Below are positions 5,804-13,626 of a stretch of DNA of 20,141 nucleotides, piece by piece. This DNA comes from Spirochaetaceae bacterium (GTDB taxonomy: Bacteria > Spirochaetota > Spirochaetia > SZUA-6 > Bin103): the NCBI GenBank assembly GCA_028818385.1, contig JAPPNY010000138.1, positions 1 through 20,141 of the forward strand, in the 5' to 3' direction. How positions within the stretch are numbered: position 1 is the stretch's first letter; each line of letters starts with the position of its first letter. The notes beneath the pieces are model-generated. The model was not told the origin of the DNA. It ran no database searches and saw only the letters and a list, made by a program, of their open reading frames with translations. A program made the translations under genes and the position numbers.

Positions 5804-7122
5804 TAGACATCTCCCTGATCCGGAATGAGCCGGACGCGGTCCGCGAGGCGCTCCGCAAGCGGATGGACACCGTTGACCTGCAACCGATCCAGAACCTCGA
5901 CGCTGCCCGGCGTGAGTTGATCACATCCGTGGAGCAGCTCAAGGCGCGGCGCAACGACGCGTCGCGAGAGGTGCCGCGCATCAAGCGCACAGGCGGCGAC
6001 GCGACGGAGCTCATCGCCGAGATGCGCGCCGTGGGCGACCGGATCAAGGAGCTGGAGACCCGGCTCGGCACTGTCACGCAGGAGCTGGACGAACTGCTGG
6101 CCGGACTGCCCAACCTCCCGGATGCCGATGTCCCGCCGGGCGGCAAGGAGGCCAACCAGACCCTCCGCGAGTGGGGCGAGCGGCCCGCCGCATGCGCGGC
6201 CGGCATGGACCACGTGGCGTTCGCAGGCAGGCTCGGCCTGGTCGACTACGAGCGCGGTGCCAAGCTGGCCGGACACGGGTTCTGGATCTACCGCGGCTGG
6301 GGAGCGCGCCTGGAGTGGGCATTGCTGAACTACTTCATCGACACGCACGTGGCCGACGGCTTCGAGTTGATCCTGCCGCCGCACCTGCTGAGCTACGGCT
6401 GCGGCTTCAACGCCGGGCAGTTCCCCCGATTCGGCGTCGATGACGTCTACTTCCTGCAGGAAGGCGCCGAGCGCGGCGAGGCGCCGTTTCTGCTGCCGAC
6501 CTCGGAGACCGCGCTGGCCAGCCTGCACGCCGACGAGATCCTGAAGGAGTCGGAGATGCCCAAGCGATACGTCGCCTACACGCCGTGCTACCGGCGTGAG
6601 GCAGGCTCCTACCGCACCCACGACCGCGGCACCCTGCGAGGGCATCAGTTCAACAAGGTCGAGCTGTTCCAGTTCGTGATGCCGGATCGCTCCGAGGAAG
6701 CGCTGGAAGACATGATCGGCCGGGCGGAGCGGCTGGTGCAGGGGCTGGGGCTGCATTACCGGGTGACCAGGCTGGCCGCCGGCGACGCCTCGTCGGCGAT
6801 GGCGCGAACCCTGGACCTGGAGGTCTACCTGCCAAGCACGGGCAGCTACGAGGAAGTGAGCTCCGCGTCGAACGCCCGGGACTACCAGACGCGGCGCGCC
6901 AACACCCGGGTGCGCGGCTCCGGCGGCACCCGCTTCGTGCATACCCTGAACGCATCGGGCCTGGCGACCAGCCGGCTGCTGCCTGCGCTGCTGGAGACCC
7001 ATCAGAACGCCGACGGTACCCTGACAGTGCCCGAGCCCCTGCGGCCGGCGCTCGGCACCGATCGGGTGCGGACCGGCACGGATCGCGTGCCGACGGGGAC
7101 TGACAGGCTTCCGCCGGCCTGA
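5800..7122 (+). CDS. serS: Seryl-tRNA synthetase
   Basis: This is a class II aminoacyl-tRNA synthetase that charges tRNA-Ser (and tRNA-Sec if present). The 440-residue product has the N-terminal coiled-coil arm that contacts tRNA ([18 protein letters not shown], long Arg/Glu helices to about residue 105). The catalytic domain follows: [18 protein letters not shown]; motif 2, [18 protein letters not shown] followed by [11 protein letters not shown]; and motif 3, near [20 protein letters not shown] and [18 protein letters not shown]. The start GTG at 5800 overlaps the sirC stop by 4 bases, with only a weak AAGG upstream, so translational coupling is likely. After the normal family end (TVPEPLRP) there is an extra tail of about 24 residues built from three 7-residue repeats. 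Identity is very secure. Confidence 0.97.
   Translation: MIDISLIRNEPDAVREALRKRMDTVDLQPIQNLDAARRELITSVEQLKARRNDASREVPRIKRTGGDATELIAEMRAVGDRIKELETRLGTVTQELDELLAGLPNLPDADVPPGGKEANQTLREWGERPAACAAGMDHVAFAGRLGLVDYERGAKLAGHGFWIYRGWGARLEWALLNYFIDTHVADGFELILPPHLLSYGCGFNAGQFPRFGVDDVYFLQEGAERGEAPFLLPTSETALASLHADEILKESEMPKRYVAYTPCYRREAGSYRTHDRGTLRGHQFNKVELFQFVMPDRSEEALEDMIGRAERLVQGLGLHYRVTRLAAGDASSAMARTLDLEVYLPSTGSYEEVSSASNARDYQTRRANTRVRGSGGTRFVHTLNASGLATSRLLPALLETHQNADGTLTVPEPLRPALGTDRVRTGTDRVPTGTDRLPPA
7054..7116 (+). repeat. Three 21-bp tandem repeats encoding the SerS tail
   Basis: Units at 7054-7074, 7075-7095 and 7096-7116 encode [14 protein letters not shown] and GTDRLPP. The nucleotide units are degenerate, the third most so. 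They lie after the conserved C-terminus of SerS and directly before its stop codon. Seen directly. Confidence 0.75.
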
Positions 7123-7136
7123 ACCGGGAGGAACGA

Positions 7137-8642
7137 TTGGCAGTCGTCATCGACGAGATCTCACGGACGTTCAGCGAGTACCTGCTGCTGCCGAACCTGA
7201 CCCGCAAGGAAAACGTGCCCGTCAACGTGCGGCTGCAGACGCCGCTGGTCAGCCACGCCGTCGGCGAGCCGGCACCGATCTCACTGAACATCCCGCTCGC
7301 CTCCGCGGTCATGCAGACCGTCTCCGACGACCGCATGGCGGTCGCGCTCGCGCGCTTCGGTGGTATCGCGTTCATCTACGGCTCCCAGCCGATCGACCAT
7401 CAGGTGGATATGGTGCAGCGGGTCAAGAAGTTCAAAGCCGGCTTCGTGATTTCCGACTCCAACCTCACGCCGGACGCCACGCTGCGCGACGTGGTCGACC
7501 TGGCCGGCCGCACCGGCCACACCACGATGGCGGTGACCGCGGACGGGCGGCCGGACGGCCCGCTGCTCGGCATCCTGACCAGCCGCGATTACCGCGTGCA
7601 CCGGCAGGACCCGGACACCCGCGTCGACACCCTCATGACCCCGTTCGACCGCCTGGTGGTCGGCCATGACGGCATCACCCTCAACGCCGCCAACGACCTG
7701 ATCTGGGAGCACGGCCTGAGCTGCCTGCCGATCATCGACGGCGGGCGGCACCTTCGGCATCTGGTGTTTCGCAGGGACTACGACGACCACCGCGAGAATC
7801 CGGATGAGCTGATCGACGACGAGAAGCGGCTGGTGGTCGGCGCCGGCGTCTCGTCGCACGACTATCGCGACCGGGTGCCGCCCCTGGTCGAGGCGGGCGC
7901 CTCGGTGCTGTGCATCGACTCCTCCGACGGGTTCAACGAGTGGCAGGCGGACTGTCTGGCATTCGTACGCGAACGGTACGGCGGGGCCGTGAAGGTCGGC
8001 GCCGGCAACGTGGTCGAGCCGGACGGCTTTCGCTACCTGGCCGACGCGGGCGCCGACTTCGTGAAGGTGGGCATCGGCGGCGGCTCGATCTGCATCACGC
8101 GGGAGCAGAAGGGCATCGGCCGCGGACAGGCAACCGCGGTGCTGGATGTGGCCGCGGTTCGGGACCGCTACGCCGAGGAGACCGGACGCTACGTTCCCAT
8201 CTGCTCGGACGGCGGCATCGTCTTCGACTACCACATCGTCCTCGCCCTCGCGATGGGCGCCGATTTCGTGATGATGGGCCGCTACTTCGCCCGATTCGAC
8301 GAGAGCCCGGGGCGGCAGATTCGCCTCGGCACGAACGTCGTCAAGGAGTACTGGGGCGAAGGCACCAACCGCGCGCAGAACTGGGCGCGGTATGACGCGG
8401 TCAACGGTCAGTTGGCATTCGAGGAAGGGGTCGACGGCTACGTGCCGTACGCCGGCTCGCTCGCCTCCAATCTCAAGCAGACGCTCGCCAAGATCAAGGC
8501 GACGATGTGCAATTGCGGGGCGCTGGATGTCCCCGAGCTTCGCCGCCGGGCTCGCTTGACGGTGGTTTCCGCCACCAGCCTGCGCGAAGGCGGAATGCAC
8601 GACATACTGCAGAAAGAGCGCGAGCTGGTAACGGAGCTGTAG
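7137..8642 (+). CDS. guaB: IMP dehydrogenase (divergent type)
   Basis: This enzyme oxidises IMP to XMP with NAD+, the committed step of GMP synthesis, in the cytosol. The 501-residue product has a TIM-barrel interrupted by two CBS modules at about 100-215 ([20 protein letters not shown], then [20 protein letters not shown]). The catalytic loop is [15 protein letters not shown] with Cys319 as nucleophile, the phosphate site is SDGGI at 357-361, and the flap is KEYWGEGT (403-410) with an Arg-Tyr pair at 418-419. The loop and the C-terminal [21 protein letters not shown] differ from the common GSICTTR type but match a divergent bacterial IMPDH subgroup as I remember it. The start is TTG 7137, supported by GGAGG at 7127-7131 with 5-base spacing. 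It sits 14 bases after serS. Confidence 0.92.
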   Translation: MAVVIDEISRTFSEYLLLPNLTRKENVPVNVRLQTPLVSHAVGEPAPISLNIPLASAVMQTVSDDRMAVALARFGGIAFIYGSQPIDHQVDMVQRVKKFKAGFVISDSNLTPDATLRDVVDLAGRTGHTTMAVTADGRPDGPLLGILTSRDYRVHRQDPDTRVDTLMTPFDRLVVGHDGITLNAANDLIWEHGLSCLPIIDGGRHLRHLVFRRDYDDHRENPDELIDDEKRLVVGAGVSSHDYRDRVPPLVEAGASVLCIDSSDGFNEWQADCLAFVRERYGGAVKVGAGNVVEPDGFRYLADAGADFVKVGIGGGSICITREQKGIGRGQATAVLDVAAVRDRYAEETGRYVPICSDGGIVFDYHIVLALAMGADFVMMGRYFARFDESPGRQIRLGTNVVKEYWGEGTNRAQNWARYDAVNGQLAFEEGVDGYVPYAGSLASNLKQTLAKIKATMCNCGALDVPELRRRARLTVVSATSLREGGMHDILQKERELVTEL

Positions 8643-8646
8643 CGTC

Positions 8647-9381
8647 GTGTGCGGGCGCTTTACGCTCACGACCGACCTCGATGCGGCCGCCCTGGCCGCG
8701 CTGTTCGGCGCGCAGTCCCGGGTTCGCGAGCTTCGTCCGCGCTACAACATCGCTCCGACGCAGCCGGCCGTCGCAATCCGGGTGGAACGCGGCCGGCGCG
8801 TGCTGGATGCGTTGAGGTGGGGGCTGATGCCGGCCTGGGCCCGCGACCGCAGCATCGCCGGCCGGCTCATCAATGCGCGCGCCGAGACTCTGGAGCGGCG
8901 ATCGGCATTCCGCGATGCGTTTGCCGGACGCCGGTGCCTGATCCCCAGCGACGGGTTCTACGAATGGGGCGGACGCGAGCGCACACCGCACTGGATTCGG
9001 CTGCGTAACGGCGCCCCGTTCGCCTATGCCGGTTTGTACGAGCGGGGTTCCGGAGCAGGAGAAGACGACACCGCACCCGCGACCTTTACCATCGTTACCA
9101 CCGAGCCGAACGAGCTGGTGGCCACGTTGCACGACCGCATGCCGGTCATCATCGCGCCGGACCGCTACGATCGGTGGCTGGATCCTTCACGGAACACCGA
9201 CGAGCTGCGCGCCTTGCTGAGGCCCTATCCGGCGGCGAAGATGACCATGCAGCCGGTCGCACGCACCGTCAACCACGCGCAGGCCGAGGGGCCGGCGTGC
9301 GTTCTTCCGGCGCCCGCGCCGCCGATAGGCACGAATGTGAACCTGGAACTGTTCGAGGAGGGGACCCATGGGCAGACTTGA
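8647..9381 (+). CDS. yedK: SRAP/HMCES-family DNA-protein crosslink peptidase (YedK-like)
   Basis: Members of this family shield abasic sites in single-stranded DNA by forming a covalent thiazolidine link through the N-terminal Cys. The 244-residue product begins MCGRF, so Cys2 is exposed after Met removal. Further conserved elements are RYNIAPTQ, LRWGLMPAWA, the NARAET segment carrying the active-site Glu, RCLIPSDGFYEW, and LHDRMPVI with the conserved His. The start is GTG 8647, only 4 bases after the IMP dehydrogenase stop, with a GGAG 10 bases upstream; the MCGRF start leaves no doubt. The last 14 bases overlap the next gene and contain that gene's AGGAGG ribosome site. No SOS box is apparent just upstream, so it is expected to be expressed with the operon. 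Confidence 0.93.
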   Translation: MCGRFTLTTDLDAAALAALFGAQSRVRELRPRYNIAPTQPAVAIRVERGRRVLDALRWGLMPAWARDRSIAGRLINARAETLERRSAFRDAFAGRRCLIPSDGFYEWGGRERTPHWIRLRNGAPFAYAGLYERGSGAGEDDTAPATFTIVTTEPNELVATLHDRMPVIIAPDRYDRWLDPSRNTDELRALLRPYPAAKMTMQPVARTVNHAQAEGPACVLPAPAPPIGTNVNLELFEEGTHGQT

Positions 9382-10144
9382 CGACCGCGTCGCCATCGTG
9401 ACGGGAGCCAGCACCGGCATCGGCCGCGGAATAGCGGTGGCCTTCGCCCGAGAAGGCGCCCGCGTGGTAGTGGCCGACCTGCAGGAGGAGCCGCGGCGCG
9501 GAAAGTACCACGAGACCGAGCCGCGCCCGCCGACCGCCGAATCGATCGACGCCGAGGGCGGCACTGCCGCGTTCATCGCCACGGACGTCTCCTCACCGGC
9601 GCAGATAGCCGCAATGGTTTCCTTTGCCGTGGATCGCTTCGGCGGCGTGGATATCCTGGTCAACAACGCCGGCATCGGCATCGTCGGCACCGCGGACCGG
9701 CAGACCGACGAAGAATGGGAGAGCGTGATCGACGTCAACCTCCGTGCCCCATTCCTGGCCACCCGGTGCGCGGTTCCCCATCTGCGCGCGTCCGCACACG
9801 GCCGCGTGATCAACATCGCCTCCGTGCACGCCTTCGGCGGCAGTTCCGGACCCGCCTACGCCTCATCCAAGGCGGCTCTCGTGAACATGACGCGCGACGC
9901 CTGTCTGACGCTCGGGGCGGACGGGATCACCGTCAACGCGATCTGCCCCGGTTACATCGAGACGCCCATCCAGGACTACCTCACCCCGCAGCAGATCCAG
10001 GCGGTCCGTGAGAAGACCGCAATGCCACGGCTCGGAAAACCCGAAGACATCGCGCACGCCGCGGTCTTCCTGGCCTCCGACGAGGCGGAATGGGTGACTG
10101 GCGCCACCCTGCTCGTCGACGGTGGCCTGATCGCGTCGATCTGA
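9368..10144 (+). CDS. Short-chain dehydrogenase/reductase
   Basis: This is an NAD(P)-dependent oxidoreductase of the classical SDR family, 258 residues. It shows the cofactor motif TGASTGIG (13-20), the NNAG motif, a catalytic Ser in the SVHAFGGSSG region, and the Tyr-Lys pair in YASSK. NAICPGYIETP and the C-terminal GATLLVDGG are also typical. The acidic residue of VVVADLQ after the second strand suggests NAD(H) rather than NADP(H). An insertion of about 20 residues (RRGKYHETEPRPPTAESI) follows the second strand; similar insertions occur in glucose 1-dehydrogenase-like and 3-oxoacyl-reductase-like SDRs. The substrate cannot be determined. The start is ATG 9368, with a perfect AGGAGG at 9356-9361 and 6-base spacing. 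It overlaps the YedK gene by 14 bases, and glmS follows after 10 bases. Confidence 0.88.
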   Translation: MGRLDDRVAIVTGASTGIGRGIAVAFAREGARVVVADLQEEPRRGKYHETEPRPPTAESIDAEGGTAAFIATDVSSPAQIAAMVSFAVDRFGGVDILVNNAGIGIVGTADRQTDEEWESVIDVNLRAPFLATRCAVPHLRASAHGRVINIASVHAFGGSSGPAYASSKAALVNMTRDACLTLGADGITVNAICPGYIETPIQDYLTPQQIQAVREKTAMPRLGKPEDIAHAAVFLASDEAEWVTGATLLVDGGLIASI

Positions 10145-10154
10145 GCCGGCTGCG

Positions 10155-12011
10155 ATGTGCGGGATCGTCGGATATACCGGGCCAAGGCGTGCGCTCGAAC
10201 CGCTCCTCACCGGCCTGGGACGGCTGGAGTATCGCGGCTACGACTCGGCGGGAGTGGCGCTCGTCTCGCCGCACGAGCTGCACGTTTCACGGGCCGTCGG
10301 ACCGGTCCGTGAGCTCCGCAGCCAGGTCGCCTCGGCCGCGCATGACCGCGTCCCGGCCACCTGCGGCATCGCCCACACCCGCTGGGCAACCCACGGAGCG
10401 CCCAGCGAGCGCAACGCGCATCCTCACCTTGACACTTCCGGCCGGATCGCGCTGGTGCACAACGGCATCATCGAGAACCATGCCTCGATCCGCCAATACC
10501 TGACCGGGCAGGGGATCGCGTTCGCGAGCGACACCGATACCGAGGCGCTGGTGCAGCTCATCGGCTTCCTGTACGAAGATGGAACCGGCTCCGGCCCCGA
10601 GGGTCTGTTGACCGCCCTCTGCGGTGCCTTGCGCGAAGTGCAGGGAACCTTCGGCATCGCCGTCTCCTGTGTCGAGTATCCGGGATTGTTGATCGCCGCT
10701 CGCCGCGGCAGTCCGCTGCTGATCGGCATCGGCGAGGGCGAGCACCTCATATCCTCAGACGGCGCGGCGATCGTCGAGCACACGAGCCGCGTGGTCTACC
10801 TGCATGACAACGAGGTCGTGACCGTCGACGGCCACACCCTCAATGCCAGCACGATCGACGCCGTTCCGCTGCGCAAGAAAATCGAACGCCTGGAGCTGTC
10901 GCTCGAGCAGATCGAACGAGGCGGCTACCCGCACTTCATGCTGAAGGAGATTCACGAGCAGCCGGAGGCGCTGAGGAACACGCTGCGCGGACGTATCGAC
11001 CCAAGTGGAAGCGGCGTGAACCTGGGGGGCCTGGGAAGCGTGGACTGCTCTCCTTCCCATCTGCGGCGCATCGTAATCGCCGGCTGCGGCACCGCCTGGC
11101 ACGCCGGTCTGGTCGGGAAATACCTGATCGAGGAAATCGCGCGCGTGCCGACCGACGTGGAGTACTCCAGCGAGTTGCGCTACCGCAACGCGATCGTCGA
11201 AGCCGGCACGATCGCGCTCTTCATCAGCCAGTCGGGCGAAACCGCCGACACCATCGCCGCCATGAGCGAGATGCGCGCCAAGGGAGCGACCGTGCTGGGG
11301 GTGATCAACGTCGTCGGCTCGACACTCGCGCGCGAGACTCAGGCCGGCATGTATCTGCACGCCGGACCCGAGATCGGCGTGGCCTCCACCAAGGCGTTCA
11401 CGTCCCAGCTAGCGGCCCTGACCCTGTTCTCCGTCCTGCTCGGCCGCCAGCGCCATCTGTCGGCGGAGCGCTGCACGGAGATCCTGGAGGGCCTGCGCGC
11501 ATGCCCTCGGGCAATCGAAGCGGTCCTGCGCTCCGACGACGCAATCCGCGAGCTCGTGGCACGCCACATCGACCGTCAGAACTGGCTCTATCTGGGCAGG
11601 GGTGTCAACTTCCCGGTGGCGCTCGAGGGTGCCCTGAAGCTGAAGGAGCTGAGCTACATTCATGCGGAGGGCATGCCCGCGGCGGAAATGAAACATGGGC
11701 CGCTGGCGCTCATCGATCGCGGCATGCCGGTGGTTTTCGTCGCGCCGCGCGACAACACCACCGACAAGGTCATCGCCAACATCGAAGAGGTTCGCGTGCG
11801 TGGCGGCCATGTGATCGCCATCGCCACCGAGGGCGATAGTGCCCTGGCGGCTGTCGCCGACGACGTCGTCTTCGTCCCGAGGGTTCTCTCTCCCTTGTCG
11901 CCACTCGTGACCACGGTTCCGCTGCAACTGATCGCCTACCACGCGGCTCTGCAGCGCGGCCATGACGTGGACCGGCCGCGCAACCTGGCCAAGAGCGTCA
12001 CCGTGGAGTGA
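10155..12011 (+). CDS. glmS: Glutamine-fructose-6-phosphate aminotransferase
   Basis: This enzyme makes glucosamine-6-phosphate from fructose-6-phosphate and glutamine, the entry to peptidoglycan and lipopolysaccharide amino sugars. At 618 residues it is the normal length. The N-terminal glutaminase domain starts MCGIVGY with Cys2 as nucleophile and has RGYDSAGVA, HTRWATHG and HNGIIENH. Two SIS isomerase domains follow: ISQSGETADT and GVASTKAFTSQLAALTL in the first, and LGRGVNFPVALEGALKLKE, then YIHAEGMPAAEMKHGPLALI in the second. The C-terminus PRNLAKSVTVE is the classic end that covers the active site. The start is ATG 10155, fixed by the catalytic Cys2; no strong ribosome site precedes it, so coupling to the upstream gene is likely. 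It is the last gene of the run and is followed by a terminator. Confidence 0.98.
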   Translation: MCGIVGYTGPRRALEPLLTGLGRLEYRGYDSAGVALVSPHELHVSRAVGPVRELRSQVASAAHDRVPATCGIAHTRWATHGAPSERNAHPHLDTSGRIALVHNGIIENHASIRQYLTGQGIAFASDTDTEALVQLIGFLYEDGTGSGPEGLLTALCGALREVQGTFGIAVSCVEYPGLLIAARRGSPLLIGIGEGEHLISSDGAAIVEHTSRVVYLHDNEVVTVDGHTLNASTIDAVPLRKKIERLELSLEQIERGGYPHFMLKEIHEQPEALRNTLRGRIDPSGSGVNLGGLGSVDCSPSHLRRIVIAGCGTAWHAGLVGKYLIEEIARVPTDVEYSSELRYRNAIVEAGTIALFISQSGETADTIAAMSEMRAKGATVLGVINVVGSTLARETQAGMYLHAGPEIGVASTKAFTSQLAALTLFSVLLGRQRHLSAERCTEILEGLRACPRAIEAVLRSDDAIRELVARHIDRQNWLYLGRGVNFPVALEGALKLKELSYIHAEGMPAAEMKHGPLALIDRGMPVVFVAPRDNTTDKVIANIEEVRVRGGHVIAIATEGDSALAAVADDVVFVPRVLSPLSPLVTTVPLQLIAYHAALQRGHDVDRPRNLAKSVTVE

Positions 12012-12037
12012 GCGGAGCGAAACTCCGATCGAAGCGT

Positions 12038-12067
12038 GGCCGGCGCCACCTTGGCGGCGCCGGTTTT
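12038..12067 (+). terminator. Rho-independent terminator after glmS
   Basis: CCGGCGCC (12040-12047) pairs perfectly with GGCGCCGG (12056-12063) across an 8-base loop; two G-T pairs can extend the stem at the base. TTTT follows at 12064-12067. It lies 27 bases after the glmS stop. The T-run is short but the stem is very stable. Confidence 0.8.
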
Positions 12068-12092
12068 CATGGCGATAGGAACGTGCTATACT
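12064..12092 (+). promoter_or_regulatory. Sigma-70-type promoter for the 12148 gene
   Basis: TTTTCA (12064-12069, four of six consensus positions) and TATACT (12087-12092, five of six) are separated by exactly 17 bases. The expected transcript start is near 12099. The -35 box shares its four T residues with the glmS terminator. This is the best promoter-like sequence in the window. Confidence 0.6.
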
Positions 12093-12098
12093 CCCTCT

Positions 12099-12119
12099 GG
12101 ACTCTCCTTGGCAGAGTCC
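12099..12119 (+). promoter_or_regulatory. 5' stem-loop of the 12148 transcript
   Basis: GGACTCT (12099-12105) and AGAGTCC (12113-12119) form a perfect 7-base stem with a 7-base loop. The stem begins at the predicted first transcribed base. It could be a 5' mRNA-stabilising hairpin or, as DNA, an operator. Confidence 0.5.
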
Positions 12120-12147
12120 TACATTCCATACAATACGAGGTGAAAAC

Positions 12148-12606
12148 GTGCCGACACTCATCATCCCCGGTGATGCCAAGGAGGCAGCCGGAATCCCCCC
12201 GAAGGTCATCGCGCAGTACCGTCGCTTCATCGACCGCCTCCCTGACAAGCAGGTAGGCTTTCTGAAGTTCTCCGCCAAAGAGGACATCAACCAGGGGCGG
12301 GAGGCGCTTCTGGAGGCGGCCGCCAAGTCCAAGAAGTACGTCAAGATCCGCAAGGCGCGCGGCCAGGACCGCACGCTGCAGTTGCAGCGCTGCACGAAGG
12401 CCGAATTCGACAAAGCCAACAAGGCGGCGAAAGCCGCAACCACGACCACCACACGCAGGCGCGGACGCAAGCCGGGCCCCAAGCCCAGGGCCGCTGCTGA
12501 GGCAGCCGCGCCGGCTCCGGAGGCGCCGCAGCCCTCCGACTCGTCCGAGGGGCAGGCTGAGTCCTCTCAGGACGGGTCGTCTCAGGACGGGCCGCCCCAG
12601 GGGTAG
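12148..12606 (+). CDS. Small basic protein with AT-hook-like motif and repetitive acidic tail
   Basis: I do not recognise a named family. The 152-residue product has three parts. Residues 1 to about 95 form a charged folded-looking segment (MPTLIIPGDAKEAAGIPPKV, a helix, then KSKKYVKIRKARGQDRTLQLQRC). A Lys/Ala/Thr-rich linker leads into TRRRGRKPGPKPRA at about 107-120, which resembles an AT-hook (basic residues around GRKPG). The tail is an Ala/Pro/Ser/Gln segment with the 5-residue repeats SSQDG, SSQDG and PPQG. DNA or nucleoid binding is inferred from the basic motif only. The start GTG 12148 has GAGGTGA at 12137-12143 with 4-base spacing, plus its own promoter and leader hairpin. The GIY-YIG gene begins right at its stop in the -1 frame. 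Confidence 0.75.
   Translation: MPTLIIPGDAKEAAGIPPKVIAQYRRFIDRLPDKQVGFLKFSAKEDINQGREALLEAAAKSKKYVKIRKARGQDRTLQLQRCTKAEFDKANKAAKAATTTTTRRRGRKPGPKPRAAAEAAAPAPEAPQPSDSSEGQAESSQDGSSQDGPPQG
12565..12591 (+). repeat. 15-bp tandem repeat at the end of the basic-protein gene
   Basis: TCTCAGGACGGG occurs at 12565-12576 and 12580-12591 (period 15), with a degenerate third unit up to the TAG. It encodes the SSQDG repeats and lies exactly where the frame of the next gene opens. Confidence 0.75.
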
Positions 12607-12608
12607 AT

Positions 12609-13619
12609 CTCGAAGGCATACCGCGCACCAGCGGTTGCTACCTGTTCCGGGACGCGGCGGCCGAGGTCATCTACGTCGGCAAGGCTGCCGACCTGCGCCG
12701 CCGCGTCCGCTCCCACTTCGACAGCCGCGGTCGCCAGGCGGTTGCCACACGAACGGCAGCCGTCGATGTCATACTCACCCGCTCCTCGTACGAAGCGGCC
12801 GTACTGGAGAGCGCACTCATCCGGTACCACGGACCGCGTCTCAATCGCGCCGACCCGCTCGATCTGGGACAGTGGCACGTGCGCTTGAGTGGAGGGCCGT
12901 TTCCGCGGCTGGAGCGCATCCGGCCAGGGGTCGCCGAGACCTCCGACCCCAACCGGGTCTTCGGGCCGTGCTTCTCCTACCGGGAAACCGAGGCCTTGAT
13001 CGCCACGGTGAGCGACTACTTCCAGCTCCGCACGTGCACCCTCGACGGGACGGGGAAATGCGCGCGTTACCACGCCGGTCACTGCATCCCCGTCTGCGAG
13101 GAACCCCAGCGGCGGGATCGCTATACCCGGGCCGTGGCACAGGCGGTCACGCTGCTGCGGGGCGACACCTCTGCCCTCGAGCCGCTGCGGCGCCGGATCA
13201 GCGCCGCAGCGGGTGAGCGGCGCTACGAGCGGGCGGCGGCACTCACCCGGACCCTGCGAACTCTGGAGCGCGGCGCGGTCCCGCAGGCGGTGCTCCGGCC
13301 CGGCGGCGGCGATGCCGCCGCGGTCTGCACCCGGCGCCTACCGAACGGGCGCCGCCTCGCCACGGTGCTGCGGGTTCAGAGCGGCGCGCTGGTCGCTCTG
13401 AGCCGCGTCGACGCCGGGACCGGCGCCACGCCGGCCGGCGCCCGCCGCGCGGCACTGGCGCCAGCCACCCGCGGCCTGCACCATCCCGTCGTCATCACCG
13501 ATACGCCCGCCGGGAGCACGCCCGACGGATGGGTGGAACCCGACCAGGCACGCGGACTGCTGGAGCTGGCGCGGCTCAACCTTGCATATCGCCCCGCGCC
13601 GACAGATTCCGCAGTTTGA
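12609..13619 (+). CDS. UvrC/Cho-like GIY-YIG nuclease lacking a normal start codon
   Basis: The frame shows an N-terminal GIY-YIG nuclease domain: PRTSGCYLFRDA, VIYVGKAADLRRRVRSHF, and EAAVLESALIRYHGPRLN with the metal-binding Glu. A Cys cluster of spacing C-x7-C-x7-C-x3-C (CTLDGTGKC, then CIPVC) follows, equivalent to the four Cys of UvrC. Next comes a UVR-like helix pair (LRRRISAAAGERRYERAAAL). The UvrC C-terminal RNase H-like and helix-hairpin-helix parts are absent, so it resembles Cho: a nuclease for 3' incision in excision repair. Length from 12609 is 336 residues. The frame is open from 12561 (TGA at 12558), yet contains no ATG, GTG or TTG until GTG 12879, beyond the catalytic domain. 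The true start is therefore unknown: a rare start such as ATA 12618, a -1 frameshift from the upstream gene, or a sequence error. Confidence 0.75.
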   Translation, partial: LEGIPRTSGCYLFRDAAAEVIYVGKAADLRRRVRSHFDSRGRQAVATRTAAVDVILTRSSYEAAVLESALIRYHGPRLNRADPLDLGQWHVRLSGGPFPRLERIRPGVAETSDPNRVFGPCFSYRETEALIATVSDYFQLRTCTLDGTGKCARYHAGHCIPVCEEPQRRDRYTRAVAQAVTLLRGDTSALEPLRRRISAAAGERRYERAAALTRTLRTLERGAVPQAVLRPGGGDAAAVCTRRLPNGRRLATVLRVQSGALVALSRVDAGTGATPAGARRAALAPATRGLHHPVVITDTPAGSTPDGWVEPDQARGLLELARLNLAYRPAPTDSAV

Positions 13620-13626
13620 TGGCGTA

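Noticed and set aside
5149..7002. A 617-codon minus-strand frame
   Set aside because: It is antisense to the sirC-like gene and serS, whose motifs fix the coding strand.
7281..8669. A 462-codon minus-strand frame
   Set aside because: It is antisense to the IMP dehydrogenase and composed of low-complexity Arg/Val/Asp residues without motifs.
12012..12147. A regulatory RNA such as a glmS ribozyme or riboswitch near glmS
   Set aside because: The glmS ribozyme lies upstream of glmS, where only 10 bases separate it from the previous gene. The downstream spacer is explained by a terminator, a promoter and a short stem-loop.
2105..12591. CRISPR array or mobile repeat family
   Set aside because: The repeat units differ in sequence from site to site, have at most three copies, lack uniform spacers, and no cas or transposase gene is present.
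12879..13619. Taking GTG 12879 as the real start of the nuclease gene
   Set aside because: It would remove the complete GIY-YIG catalytic domain, which is intact and in frame upstream.
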